A stretch of DNA of 64,000 nucleotides from Lycocorax pyrrhopterus obiensis (taxonomy: Eukaryota; Chordata; Aves; Passeriformes; Paradisaeidae): contig JACSVZ010000001.1 of the NCBI GenBank assembly GCA_014706295.1, forward strand, positions 87,232,237 to 87,296,236, written 5' to 3'. This document shows, one piece after another, positions 11,901 through 23,900 of this stretch (positions within the stretch are counted from its first letter, which is position 1; each line of letters begins with the position of its first letter). The notes beneath the pieces were generated by a model, which searched no databases, was not told the DNA's origin, and saw only the letters and a list, made by a program, of their open reading frames with translations. Made by a program: the position numbers and the translations under genes.

Positions 11901-14900
11901 TGCTGCTTTTCCTGACAGGAGAGAAACTTAGGAGAGTTAAGTTCAACATGGTTTTGTTCATTTTGGGAAATGTTACCATTTTCTGCTATATGTGACTAAG
12001 TTACTACTTTCCCTCTCCCCTCACCCCACTGCTCACATGAGACAGCAGCAAAGACATGGTGCTCCATAGGGAAGGAACATCCCAAAGAGGCTTCAGCATC
12101 ATTCCATGAAGCCTTTGAAGTGAGGACAACAGGATCTGGACACTGTAAAAGTGATCCTTTCTGATGTCATCATGTGGATCAACTTTTTATGAGTTGTGCC
12201 TCTTCCTCCCACGGTGTGCTTGGGGACTGGCAACCTGTTGCCATGAGCTCAGCCAGCTCCCAGCACAGTGAGCCAGTTTCACAGCTGCCTCCTTGACCCT
12301 CCCTGGGGAATAATACAATACGCGGTTCCTTATTGCGTGGATAAGGCACACAGCAGGGACTTCTGCATGGATGAAGGCAAAGGGGACAGCCCTCATACCT
12401 TTCTTCCTGTCCCACCAATGCTGACCTGGCTTGTACATGGCCAGGCAGCTGTAAAGCAGCACAAATATGTTAAAGCAGCCAGCCCCCTTCCCTTTTGCTA
12501 TCCCACACACCCCATGAAAAGCTGTGATGCTCTATCCACCCACCCAGCTGTGAGATATCTCTGCAAATTGGCTGGCTATGAATTCCACCCATCCCTAGCC
12601 AACAGCAGCAACAGACTCCATTTGCAGAGAGGGCATTAGGTAAAACCTGCTTCAAGGAACAGGGCTCCTTCCCTTTTGTTTTATTTAACAAACTTGAGCT
12701 TTTGAATAAAGAAGCATGTAAAATGTTCTCTGACAGTGGAACAAATAGGACAGCAAAAAGAGACAGAGCTGCTGGCTCAGTTCTTTTATTTATTTAACCA
12801 TGGCAACTCCTGTCATAAGTCACTTTGTTTTTCCCAAGACCTTGGCAGCAGGTTAATGGTGGCATCAAGACCTCGTATTCCAGACAATCCCCTGAACTGA
12901 TGTGACCAAAGAGGGATATGGTGTTAACCATTCCTGGTGTGCTGACTAATAAAGATGGTCCAGGATGATCTCCACATTTTCTGCAAGACACTAAAGTCTG
13001 GATATGGCCACTCCAGTTTTAGCAATTCCCTGGGGAAGTTCCTTTGTAGGCAGCCGTTCATCACATGGATGTTGTTGTCTCCTGGAGTTCTCATTGCAGG
13101 AGTATTTTTTGCCCTTCTCTGCTGAACATTGCCAGGGTGTTTTCATGAGAATTCTCCCCTTTTTTGTGTTTTTATGTTCCCAGGGAAATCAATGCATGTT
13201 GTTTAATTATCATTTAAGCTAACGGAATGCCAAAGGAAGCATTGGAGAAATCAGAGATGGTAGTGTGTTTATGCTCTTTTTTTTTTTTTGCAGAGGAAGT
13301 AAGAGATTGAATAAAATACTGTAGAACATGAGTTTGGGGTTAAATTTAGTCTCTCACGCATTTTAAAGGGGATATCAAATCCACTGCAAACTGTGGATTT
13401 AAATTTACCCTGCTTTGATGCTGTGCTGATCACAAGCCTTGTCAAACACTCTGAGGGGCAGAACCTTTTTGCAGGAGATTTTCAGACTCCATTCCAGGGT
13501 AAGGTCTGGGATGGAGGATGGCACCTTATTTAGCTGCTCACCATAAAACACAGTTATTGGACTGCAGCCTGCAGCCCTGTCAGTTCTTCTGCAGAAAATT
13601 CTCTTCTATACAAGGCATGCCCTTGAACAAGGATGAAAAAGATTTAGACCCTGTTCAGAGGCTACTGGCAGGGTAGGGTTCACTTTGCTCATCACCTTGA
13701 GGGGTGACTGTTAGCACTGCAGCACTTCTCAGATAAAAGAGACAGTACGCCAAGAGAGCAGAAGAAAACACAACATTAAAAAATAAAATACAGGAAAAAG
13801 GAGATTGGTTCCAACTAGTCGCACAGACATTGCTTGCCAGAGCATAGAGAGGGTGGAACAATTTATGGCACCAGTCAGGGGAAACAGACATTTGGACTGA
13901 GCTTAAGAGCTATCTAGGGACCTGCTGTTTGGTCCTTCCAGCCCAGTGAATGGCACTGCTGCTAACATACTTCTCAGGAAGACCTCATTCAGCCTGGATT
14001 ACTGTCCCAGCCCTGGAAGAGCTCTTTCCAGCTTTCTTGGCAAAGACCTGGAGCAGAAGAAGCTGCAGCTGCCAGGATGGAGCTGCTCTGTGAATAGATG
14101 GGAGGCAGAGATGCTATTACTTCCTTCTTTGCTTTTCTTTTTTTGCAAGGAATTGCCATTCCTGTTTCTCTCTATATAGCAGCAAGCACCTAGGAGATAA
14201 AATTGCTATTAGTTACACGTGTGCATCTGTACTTAGGGTTTTGATACCCTTTTAATTATTTTCCAGCTTCTCTGTTACAGTGGCTGATTTCTTCTCTCCC
14301 ATTGCACATTTACACTCTATTTCACGTATATTTAATTAGAGCATTGTCTACCTGTCTACAAAGTTTCTTCCCTCAAGTCATACCTTTTACCGTTGTTATT
14401 CATAAATTGAAAATCATTGTTGCACTTGCCTCCTCTCTTACATCATCCTCACACTTAAACCATGGCAAAAATTCCTTCTCTCCCCAGCTCCTGAGATACC
14501 TTATTTGAATTCCATCTTTCTGGTGTCCCCATTCTCTAGGCTTCAGCACAGATGTCTGCCCATGCAAGATGAAGGCACTGCAGTGATTCAGCCTTTCCCT
14601 CTGCTGTTCTTCCAGGGCTGAGGAATCTCTCCTCTCTTGATTCAGCCCCATCCTTAGCTCTCAGATACTCCCACATCCCTAAAAATACAGTAGGAATTCA
14701 ATCATACATCCTTGGCCATGGAGCAATGGCCAAGCTCTAAGCTGGAAGGGGCTGAGAACAGTGCTCAGGTCACAGAACTATACAATCAGATACCATTCAA
14801 GTTGAAAAAGACCTCCTAAGATCACCAAGTCCAACCATGCAAAGTCGTACAAGTCCCAACTAAAATAAGCACCACCACCACATTTACCACTAAACCATGT

Positions 14901-17900
14901 CCTCAAGTGCCATAGCTGCATGGTTTTGAACAATTCCAGTCAGGAGTGTCAGTGTTGCCCAGAGTGGGATAGGGCAGTGTTTTTAACTTGATCTGAAAAC
15001 CTCATAGCAAGCAGCAAACTCTGGTTTACTGACTGTAGCTGAAGGGCTGCAAAGGGAACTGAAAACCAGGTCAGCTCTTTGGAGTTTGAGATTCATCTGA
15101 GAAGAATTTACACCCTTCCAGAAGAAAGACATTCACCAGCTGAAAGAGGTTTGGAAGTGGTGGGGTAGAGAAAGAGCTATCTTCACCGACAAGTCATACT
15201 GGGAATACTGGTTTTCCTCCTTTCACTTTGCTGCTGTGGTGATGTGGCTTTGTAAGTCTCCTTGCACACGTGGCTAAACATGAGTTGTATTATCAGCTCC
15301 TTTTTGTATTGCTGTGCACTGCAATCCCTGAGTCAGAATATATTCCTGCTCTTACCTTTGAAGTAGATACCTTTGATCTTTGGAAATGTAGAGGAACTGG
15401 AGGTAAGCAGAGTATAATTATGCCACTCTGAATAACCCCAGGACAATGAAGTTAAAGCTCCAGCTCTTACAGCAAAGTTCCTGCTCTGTATAACATCTAC
15501 AGTGGTTAAGGCCTCCGTATTTCATCTCAGGGGAAAGCCTTAACCTCCAATGCCTGCATTATATTCAGTAAACTCAGAGAAAAATACTGATTTCCGCTAT
15601 GTTGGCACAACATCAATCTCTTTTCTACAAGTGTTTTTTGATATGCATGAAAGCAAAAGACTCTATATTCTAGGTTTGATAGAGTATCTTGCAAATATTC
15701 CTTGCAACAAGTTGTCATTCTGTGTTCTGTAGGTCACATTTGCTGTAGCAGTCCTAAACCTAGATTTGGGATATGAGCAATATTCCTTCACTGTGGTGAT
15801 GTTTCAACAGTACCATTCTTCTGCCTCTGTCCTCACGGAAGTAAATAAAAGTAATGGGTGGACAACTCTTTGCTTTAAAAATTGTGTCTCATCCAGAGGC
15901 AATGAACAGCTGGATGCTCTCCAGTGCGGTATAAAGAAGTATTTGGTGAAACCAGGCTAGTCTTCCTAACTTAAACTGTTTCCAGCTTGCTAATTCTCCA
16001 TCTTTTTCCTGTAGGTTCACAACAGAAACCTGCTGTCCCTTGACTTTGATCGTGTGACAAGGACTGAGAAAATCTATGATGACCACCGCAAGTTCACGCT
16101 CCGCATCCTCTACGACCAGGCAGGGAGGCCCAGTCTCTGGTCACCCAGCAGCAGACTGAACGGGGTCAATGTCACCTATTCCCCAGGAGGACACATTGCA
16201 GGCATTCAGAGGGGCACGATGTCAGAAAGGATGGAGTATGATCAGTCTGGCAGAATTACATCCAGAATCTTTGCTGATGGTAAATCATGGAGCTACACCT
16301 ACCTGGAGAAGGTAAGAATGCTCTTACCACTCAGAGATGGTGCATTTGAAGCACATGGGCTTTACTCCTTTGACATCAGTACAGCTGCACTCCTTCACAT
16401 CAGCTAATTGCTGGTCCTTATGGTCCAGTACTCCTCTTCTGTCCCACTAAGGTGCACATACACCACAGAGCAGTTGAAAATTGTCTGAGATGTTTTTTCC
16501 CAGTCATGCTGAGAGCATGTGAACTGTGAAGCTTTGGCATGTGATTTTTTAAGCACAATCTTGCTTTATTGAGTTAAATGTAATATAAAATAAACTCAGG
16601 TAAACTCAGCAGAGTGAACAGTAGGAATTTCCAGTGGGGTTTTCCATGTGCAAATAAGCCATATAGTCTGACATTCTGCCTTCTCTGAGTGGCCCATTCC
16701 TGCTTACAGAAGTACATGTGATTAATGAGTGAGGCATTAATTCAGCTACACTGTCGTAGCACACTTTGCAGTGTTTCCCAGGGCCTGCACTCTGTAGATT
16801 GGCATGGAACTTACATTTTCTGGGTATTACCGTTCAGCATTACACTGCCCAGTGACCCATAGATCCATATGCTATATACCTGGGGCTGGAATTTTTTATT
16901 CCTGGTTTTTGAATAGTGCCTATCCCTAAAACAGTTTAGGGGAACTGCAGTTGTGCCATATCTTTTAAAAAGGAAAAAGTATTGACTTATTCCTTGTATT
17001 ATACAATCTATGTAGATTGTTTGTTACAGGCAAAAAAAAAATCCCAGAACAAATAAGCATGCAGGCAGAAGTTTGGCGGAAGAGGATAATAGAAGATGGG
17101 GTGACACAATGAATTAATTCAGCATTGGAAGGTGTTGGGGGTTACTTTTTCAGGCATTGTTTAAGTAGCTCTACCAATTTTATTTAGTTAGTTTTAAGAG
17201 GCTATTGGCACAGGTAGTTTGGTAAAACAGCTACATGGTACTGATTTGAAAAACAGCATTCTGAACTTGGACTTTCCTCACTGCATTAACTGCTTCTTCC
17301 ATTGACCCACTCCTGTTTGGAGACAGTTGATGTGCCATATGCAGCTCCTTACCTCTCACTGTTGAATTCTATGGGTGTAGAGATTTGTCTCACTTACCCT
17401 GCTCCTTCGGACTGAGGAATTTTACAGGTTTTGTGAGGGTATAATTTTGCTCAAAAAACAGGGATGTGTAATCTATACTTTTCTTCTCCCCATCCAGTCC
17501 ATGGTGCTGCTCCTTCACAGCCAGAGACAGTACATCTTTGAGTTTGACAAGAATGACCGGTTGTCATCGGTGACCATGCCCAACGTTGCCCGTCAGACTT
17601 TGGAAACCATTCGTTCCATTGGTTACTACAGGAACATTTACCGGCCACCAGAAGGCAATGCCTCAGTAATTCAGGACTTCACAGAGGATGAGCAGCTCCT
17701 CCACACTTTGTACTTGGGCACGGGGAGGCGTGTCATCTACAAGTATGGGAAGTTGTCCAAGTTAGCCGAGATGCTCTACGACACCACAAAGATCAGTTTC
17801 ACTTATGACGAAACTGCGGGCATGTTGAAGACCATAAACTTGCAGAATGAAGGGTTCACCTGCACAATCAGGTACAGACAGATAGGACCCCTCATTGACC

Positions 17901-20900
17901 GACAGATTTTTCGCTTCACTGAGGAGGGCATGGTGAATGCACGCTTTGACTATAACTATGACAACAGCTTCCGGGTGACCAGCATGCAAGCGGTCATCAA
18001 CGAGACACCTTTGCCTATTGATCTCTACAGGTATGATGATGTGTCAGGCAAAACTGAGCAATTTGGTAAATTTGGGGTCATTTACTACGACATCAACCAG
18101 ATTATCACCACTGCTGTCATGACCCACACTAAACATTTTGATGCCTATGGCAGGATGAAGGAGGTCCAGTATGAGATATTCCGGTCTCTCATGTACTGGA
18201 TGACTGTGCAGTACGACAACATGGGGAGAGTGGTTAAGAAAGAGCTGAAGGTTGGCCCTTACGCAAACACAACTCGTTACTCATATGAATATGATGCTGA
18301 TGGCCAGTTGCAGACTGTGTCTATCAATGACAAACCTCTCTGGCGTTACAGCTATGACCTAAATGGAAACCTCCATCTCTTGAGTCCAGGGAATAGTGCC
18401 CGCCTTACACCACTCAGGTATGACCTCAGGGATAGGATTACTAGACTGGGGGATGTGCAGTACAAAATGGATGAAGATGGCTTCCTGAAGCAAAGGGGCA
18501 ATGATATTTTTGAATACAATTCAGCTGGCTTGCTCATCAAAGCCTACAATAAAGCGAGTGGGTGGAGTGTGAAGTACCGCTATGATGGCCTAGGAAGGAG
18601 AGTCTCCAGCAAAACCAGCCATGGCCATCACTTGCAGTTCTTTTACGCAGATCTGACCAACCCAACCAAGGTCACCCATTTGTACAACCACTCGAGCTCC
18701 GAGATCACCTCCCTGTATTATGACCTCCAAGGCCACCTCTTTGCGATGGAGCTCAGCAGCGGTGATGAATTCTACATAGCCTGTGACAACATTGGCACTC
18801 CTTTGGCTGTCTTCAGTGGGACTGGCTTAATGATCAAGCAGATACTGTACACAGCATATGGGGAGATCTATATGGACACCAATCCCAACTTCCAGATCAT
18901 CATCGGCTACCACGGAGGACTGTATGACCCCCTCACGAAGCTTATCCACATGGGGCGGAGAGACTACGACGTGCTAGCGGGTCGCTGGACAAGTCCAGAC
19001 CATGATATGTGGAAGCATCTGAGTAGCAATAACATAATGCCTTTCAACCTGTATATGTTCAAAAACAACAACCCCATTAGCAATTCTCAGGATATCAAAT
19101 GTTACATGACAGGTAAGATATTTAAATTAATTAACATTTTCACAAGCTTGCCATCAGGAAATAGGCATCATGGTCTAACCCCAGATGGAACTAAGCCCCA
19201 CACCACAGCTGCTCAATCACGCCTCCCATGTGGGATAGGGGAGAGAACTGAAAAAGTGAGGAAACCCATGGGTTGAGATAAAGAGAGTTTAATAGGAAAA
19301 GCAAAAGCTGCTTGTGCAAGAAAAGCAAAACCAGGAATTCATTCACTACTTCCCATCAGCAGGCAGCCACCCTCAGGACAGCAGGGCTCCATCCCACAAA
19401 ACAGTGGCTTGGGAAGACAAACACCATCACTCCAAACGTCCTCTCCTTCCTTTTTCCTCCCCAGCTTTACATGACACCCTATGGTCTGGGATATCCTTTG
19501 GGTCAGTCCTTCATCCTGTCCTGGATGTGTCCCCTCCCAACTCCTTGTGCACCCCCAGCCCCCTTCCTGGTGGGGTCGGTGAGGAGCAGCAAAGGCCTTG
19601 GCTCTGTGTGAGCACTGCTCAGCAGTTATCAACACTGTTTCCAGCACAAATCCAACACACAGCCCCATACAAGCTACTGTAAAGAAATTTATCCTTGCCA
19701 AAACCAGTACAATAGGTAATTCCTGTCTCAGTGTCCTGATCACCATGAGGTTTTCCATTCTTTAATTAATGGACATAAGTTTTAGTTTGCCAGTTGACCC
19801 CCATGTACAGGGCATGTTTAATTTATTAGCATAGATGGAGATTGTAATTCCCAAACCTGTTTCCTTTTCTCTTCTTAGATGTTTGTTCTTTTTATTTTGC
19901 TTACAGTTTTTTGTCCCCTCAGATATCTGAAGTTTAGCTACCAATTAATGTCCTGATAACCTTTGTCTTTGTAGAGGGGCAGCTATGTTTACACAGTTTT
20001 GCCTAGAGATTTATTTGCAACTAAACAAATGGCATACGGATTTGTTTTAGCAGAATGGCAAAGCGATTTAAACCTTTCATTACAGTCAGCCATTTCAGAG
20101 CATCTACATGACTACTACACTACCAGCTATGTAGTTCAAAGTTAATCTGCCCCACAGGATTAACAGTTTCTACAAAAAGTCAATAAAAGAAGGTGCTTTA
20201 GACTTAAAGGCCAGATCTTGGGGCACACCTACCCCAAAGCTTGACACAGTCTCTGAACTGCTTCCCCTGAAACTTTGTAAAATCGCTGTAATATGAGCTC
20301 TGGGGTATTTTTACAGAAAATCCTTCTGTATGTTAAATGTCCTTCATATATTCATTGAATCATAGAATCATTTAGTTTGGAAAAAACCTTTAAGACAATG
20401 AAGTCCAACTATTAACCCAGCACTACCACATCCACCACTCAACCATGTCCCTAAGTGCCTCAACTACATGTCTTTTAAATCCCTTCAAGGATGTTGTCTC
20501 CACCACTGCCCTGGGCAGCCTCTTCCAGTGCTTGACAACCCATTTTGTGAAGAAATTTTTCCTAAAATCTAATCTAAACCTCCCCTGGTGCAACTTGAGG
20601 CCATTTCCTCTTTTCCTATTGCTTGTTACCTGGGAGAAGAGACCAACCTCCACCATACTGCAGCCTTGTTTCGGGAAGTTGTAGAGAGCAATAAGGTCAC
20701 CTCTGAGCCTCCTTTCCTCCAGGCTAAACACCCCCAGCTCCCTCAGCCACTCCTCACTAGACTTGTGCTCCAGACCCTTGCCCAGCTCTGTTGCCCTCCT
20801 CTGGACACGCTCCAGCCCCTCAGTGTCTTTCTTGTACTGAGGGGCCCAGAACCGAACACAGGATTTGAGGTGTGGCTTCACCAGTGCCGAGTACAGAGGG

Positions 20901-23900
20901 ACAATCACTGCCCTGGTCCTGCTGGCCACACTGTTGCTGATACAGGCCAGGATGGCACTGAGCTTCTTGGCCATCTGGGCACACTTGCATGTTTGCTGCC
21001 ATCCCCTGCCTGTACTGAGATAGCAGCCTGAAAGACCTCACTAGCACACTGTCCCTCTACCACTGGTGTGCTGCCCCCAGGATTATCTCTAGCCAGCTTT
21101 CTTTTATCCCTTTCGCCCTTCAAATCTAGTTTCATACTGGTTTCATACTGTGTGCAACAGTGGTAGCAATGTTTGAGAAGACTTTTTGGTGGGACTCCTT
21201 TCTAGATAATTCCCATTGAAAAACCGAGTGCCACAATCACAAATCAAATGTACATATTTCTTAAGGAGATAGAATTAGTTTTTAAATGCTCCTGCTGCAT
21301 CTATCACAACCTTCCCATATTCAACAATAATTGCATTCCCCTGAGTTACGAGATCTGCTTAATACCAAATGTTACACAGTAAAAATCTTGGGTTTTCTAT
21401 TCTACTTGTTTTTCTAGCCATTAGGATTCGTGTTTTCAGGTTCTTCTGCAATAATCATAAGGATTAGATCGTGGGGCTTTTTAATGAAAAGTTGTTTTCT
21501 CCAGAGCTGAGAAGATGATGCCACGAGGGAAGTAAAATATGTCAAAAGATGCAGACTAAGATCCTGTATGTTGCTCTCACTCTGATAATTAAGGCTGGGA
21601 GGGAATACCCCAAGACAACTTTTCCTATCAGAAAATACTTATTTGTCAAAACTGAATTTGTTTATGGGAAAGGGTTGAGCTTGAGAGATTTCTTAGCAGA
21701 AGCATAAACAGCTCTCAAAATTGTCTAAATGACAAATTCCAAAATGGCCTTAAAGAAAAATTCATTTTGTATTTTCAACCTCTTCAAGTGTAAACTAATG
21801 ATTGAAAACTGGAAAAGAAAAATAAGGAGTCAAAACCAAAATGGAGTTTATTTCAGAAGTTAATTTGAAACTTTTGGTTTGAACTGATCTAGTTTTTGAA
21901 CTGTTGCTTTGTGACATATTAACAGATTTTTGTTTTCCTGCTCAAGACAGGACAAAATATTTTTTCTAGCCCTGTGTTAGAGCAGGTGCATAGCTTCCCA
22001 CACAGCTCTGACAATAAAATCACAATGTCCAAATCTGATACACTAATATTTTACATGCACCAAATATTTTTTCCATGATCTTGTAAGTTCTATTTTTAGT
22101 TTTTCAAGAATACAGAGCCCAAATACATTTTTTAACTTTCTCCTCTCCCAGTGCATGGACGAAGCAGGCCATGGTATGGGATGTGTGCTGTGACACAAGG
22201 CTGCTGCCCTAGCACTTCCTTCTGCTCAGGCTTTCAGGCACCTCATGGGCAGGACCCATGATAAGACTGCCCTTGGCATCACAACCAAATCTGCCCAGAT
22301 CTGGACACAGGGAACCACTTTCTGTCCCTCCCTTCCCACGCTGGGACTTGCTTGTCCTTAGGGGAGCTCAGTGCCCAGGACTTGGGTGACCAACATGTGC
22401 TTTGGTCCACAATGATGAGGTCTCTGAGCTAGTGGATACAAATTGAAGGTAGGTGGAGGGGAGAGCAGGAGAGAAGCAGGTATTTATGTTTTGAGAGGCC
22501 CATTGTTAAACATGAATATTTTAGTGATTGTACACTTCATGGCACAGAGCTTTGCTGCCAGCTTCAGCAGTCCTGATGGATTGAACTGACATTTCCATTA
22601 CATGTGTCTGCATTAAGCACTCTTTTTCTTTGCCCTCAAATGAATTTACTGTGAAATGTGTTGGCAGGGTTACTGTAGCTGAAAAAAACCTCTGTGATGT
22701 GAAATGTACTTTTCTGTCAAAAAAGTTGTCACTGCCTCCTGGCAAATTAGTATTTTCCCCTCTGTTTTCTCAGCTCCACACCTTCCTCCCATGGTTTTGG
22801 GTTGTTTGTTTTGGTTTGGGGTTTTTTTTTTTTTTTTTTTTTTTTTGGTTCTGGGTATTCCAACACCTCTTCCCAAAAAGAACAAACTCCTGTTTGCAAA
22901 TGTTTTGGAAGCTGGTTTTCTGAGAAGCATAAACCCCCCCCCCCATCTTGGATATTTCCAGACATGTTACATATTTTTCAGCAGTTCCGCATCCATGCTG
23001 TGTATTCTTTTTAGCATTTTTGAAGTGCTTGGGAAATGATTCCTGCACCAATGCTGACCTTCACTGTTTTACTTTGTTCTCCTGACCACCTGGTCCACAA
23101 TATGTACATCAAAGTTCTTCATTTGAGATAAGAAGGATTTGGAAGCAGGCTGGCTTAGCACTAGGCAACAAAATAATCAAATGAGCCTTTTCATTTCTTT
23201 CATACCCCCCCAACCTCTCTGTTTCAAAGACACTCCAAAAACAATCTGTACATTGAGTGAACAGAAGTGTTTTTATTACAGAAATCCTCCCTCTTCCACA
23301 TGGATTGTCACAAGGGCTTTTTGGACATCTGCCCAATCGCAACATTTTGGCCTCTAGGAAAACAAGCAACAGATAGTGTGTTTGTTTGGCTCCTGATTCT
23401 GCAGTCATCTGGAGCGGCGTTATTTGCCACTTGCATCCGTAATTTCTTTTCCAACCAGTTCTTCAAAACATTCATTTAGGCTCATGGGAATAGAGAAAAA
23501 AATATTCAAAGATGCATATTTGATTATTTAAATTTTTTTCCATCTCAGATTGTTTCAACAACGCTTATTGAGTTTAGCAAAATGAAAATCAAGCCTTTGC
23601 ACTTCCAGCTTGAAGCAGAGCAATCACCAACAAAATTCCAGTTACATCCACTTAAGACTCCCGGGAGCTGATATTAGTTAAACTTTACCTTCATACCTTT
23701 CTTTTCCTTGCAATTGCTATTTGTGTGCCAAATGCAGACCATATTGCTCAGGGGCTGTAGCAGGTGTGTCCTCTGGAGCTGAGTGAAGGCAAGCAAGGTG
23801 TGCTCATCAAATGCTCTGAAATTAAGGGGGGAAGTGATGCTAATCCCAAGCAGATCTAGGAGTTACCCAACCTCATCATTATTTCCTCCAGCAGATTAAC

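Larger units (their letters stand above)
9699..16014 (+). other. TENM4: TENM4 intron between window exons 2 and 3
   Basis: This 6.3-kb intron contains a sense CR1 (10112-10512), a (TTTTA)/(TTTCA) pentamer tract (11326-11370) and an antisense CR1 tail (14768-14936). The rest is unannotated single-copy-looking sequence with no exon signature. Confidence 0.85.

Noticed and set aside
19166..19711. A longer provirus around the LTR
   Set aside because: No gag, pol or env-like sequence or second LTR is adjacent, and the 5-bp target duplication closes directly around a single LTR.
22670..23051. Lysine-rich and phenylalanine-rich short ORFs
   Set aside because: Products of the T25 run read on either strand.
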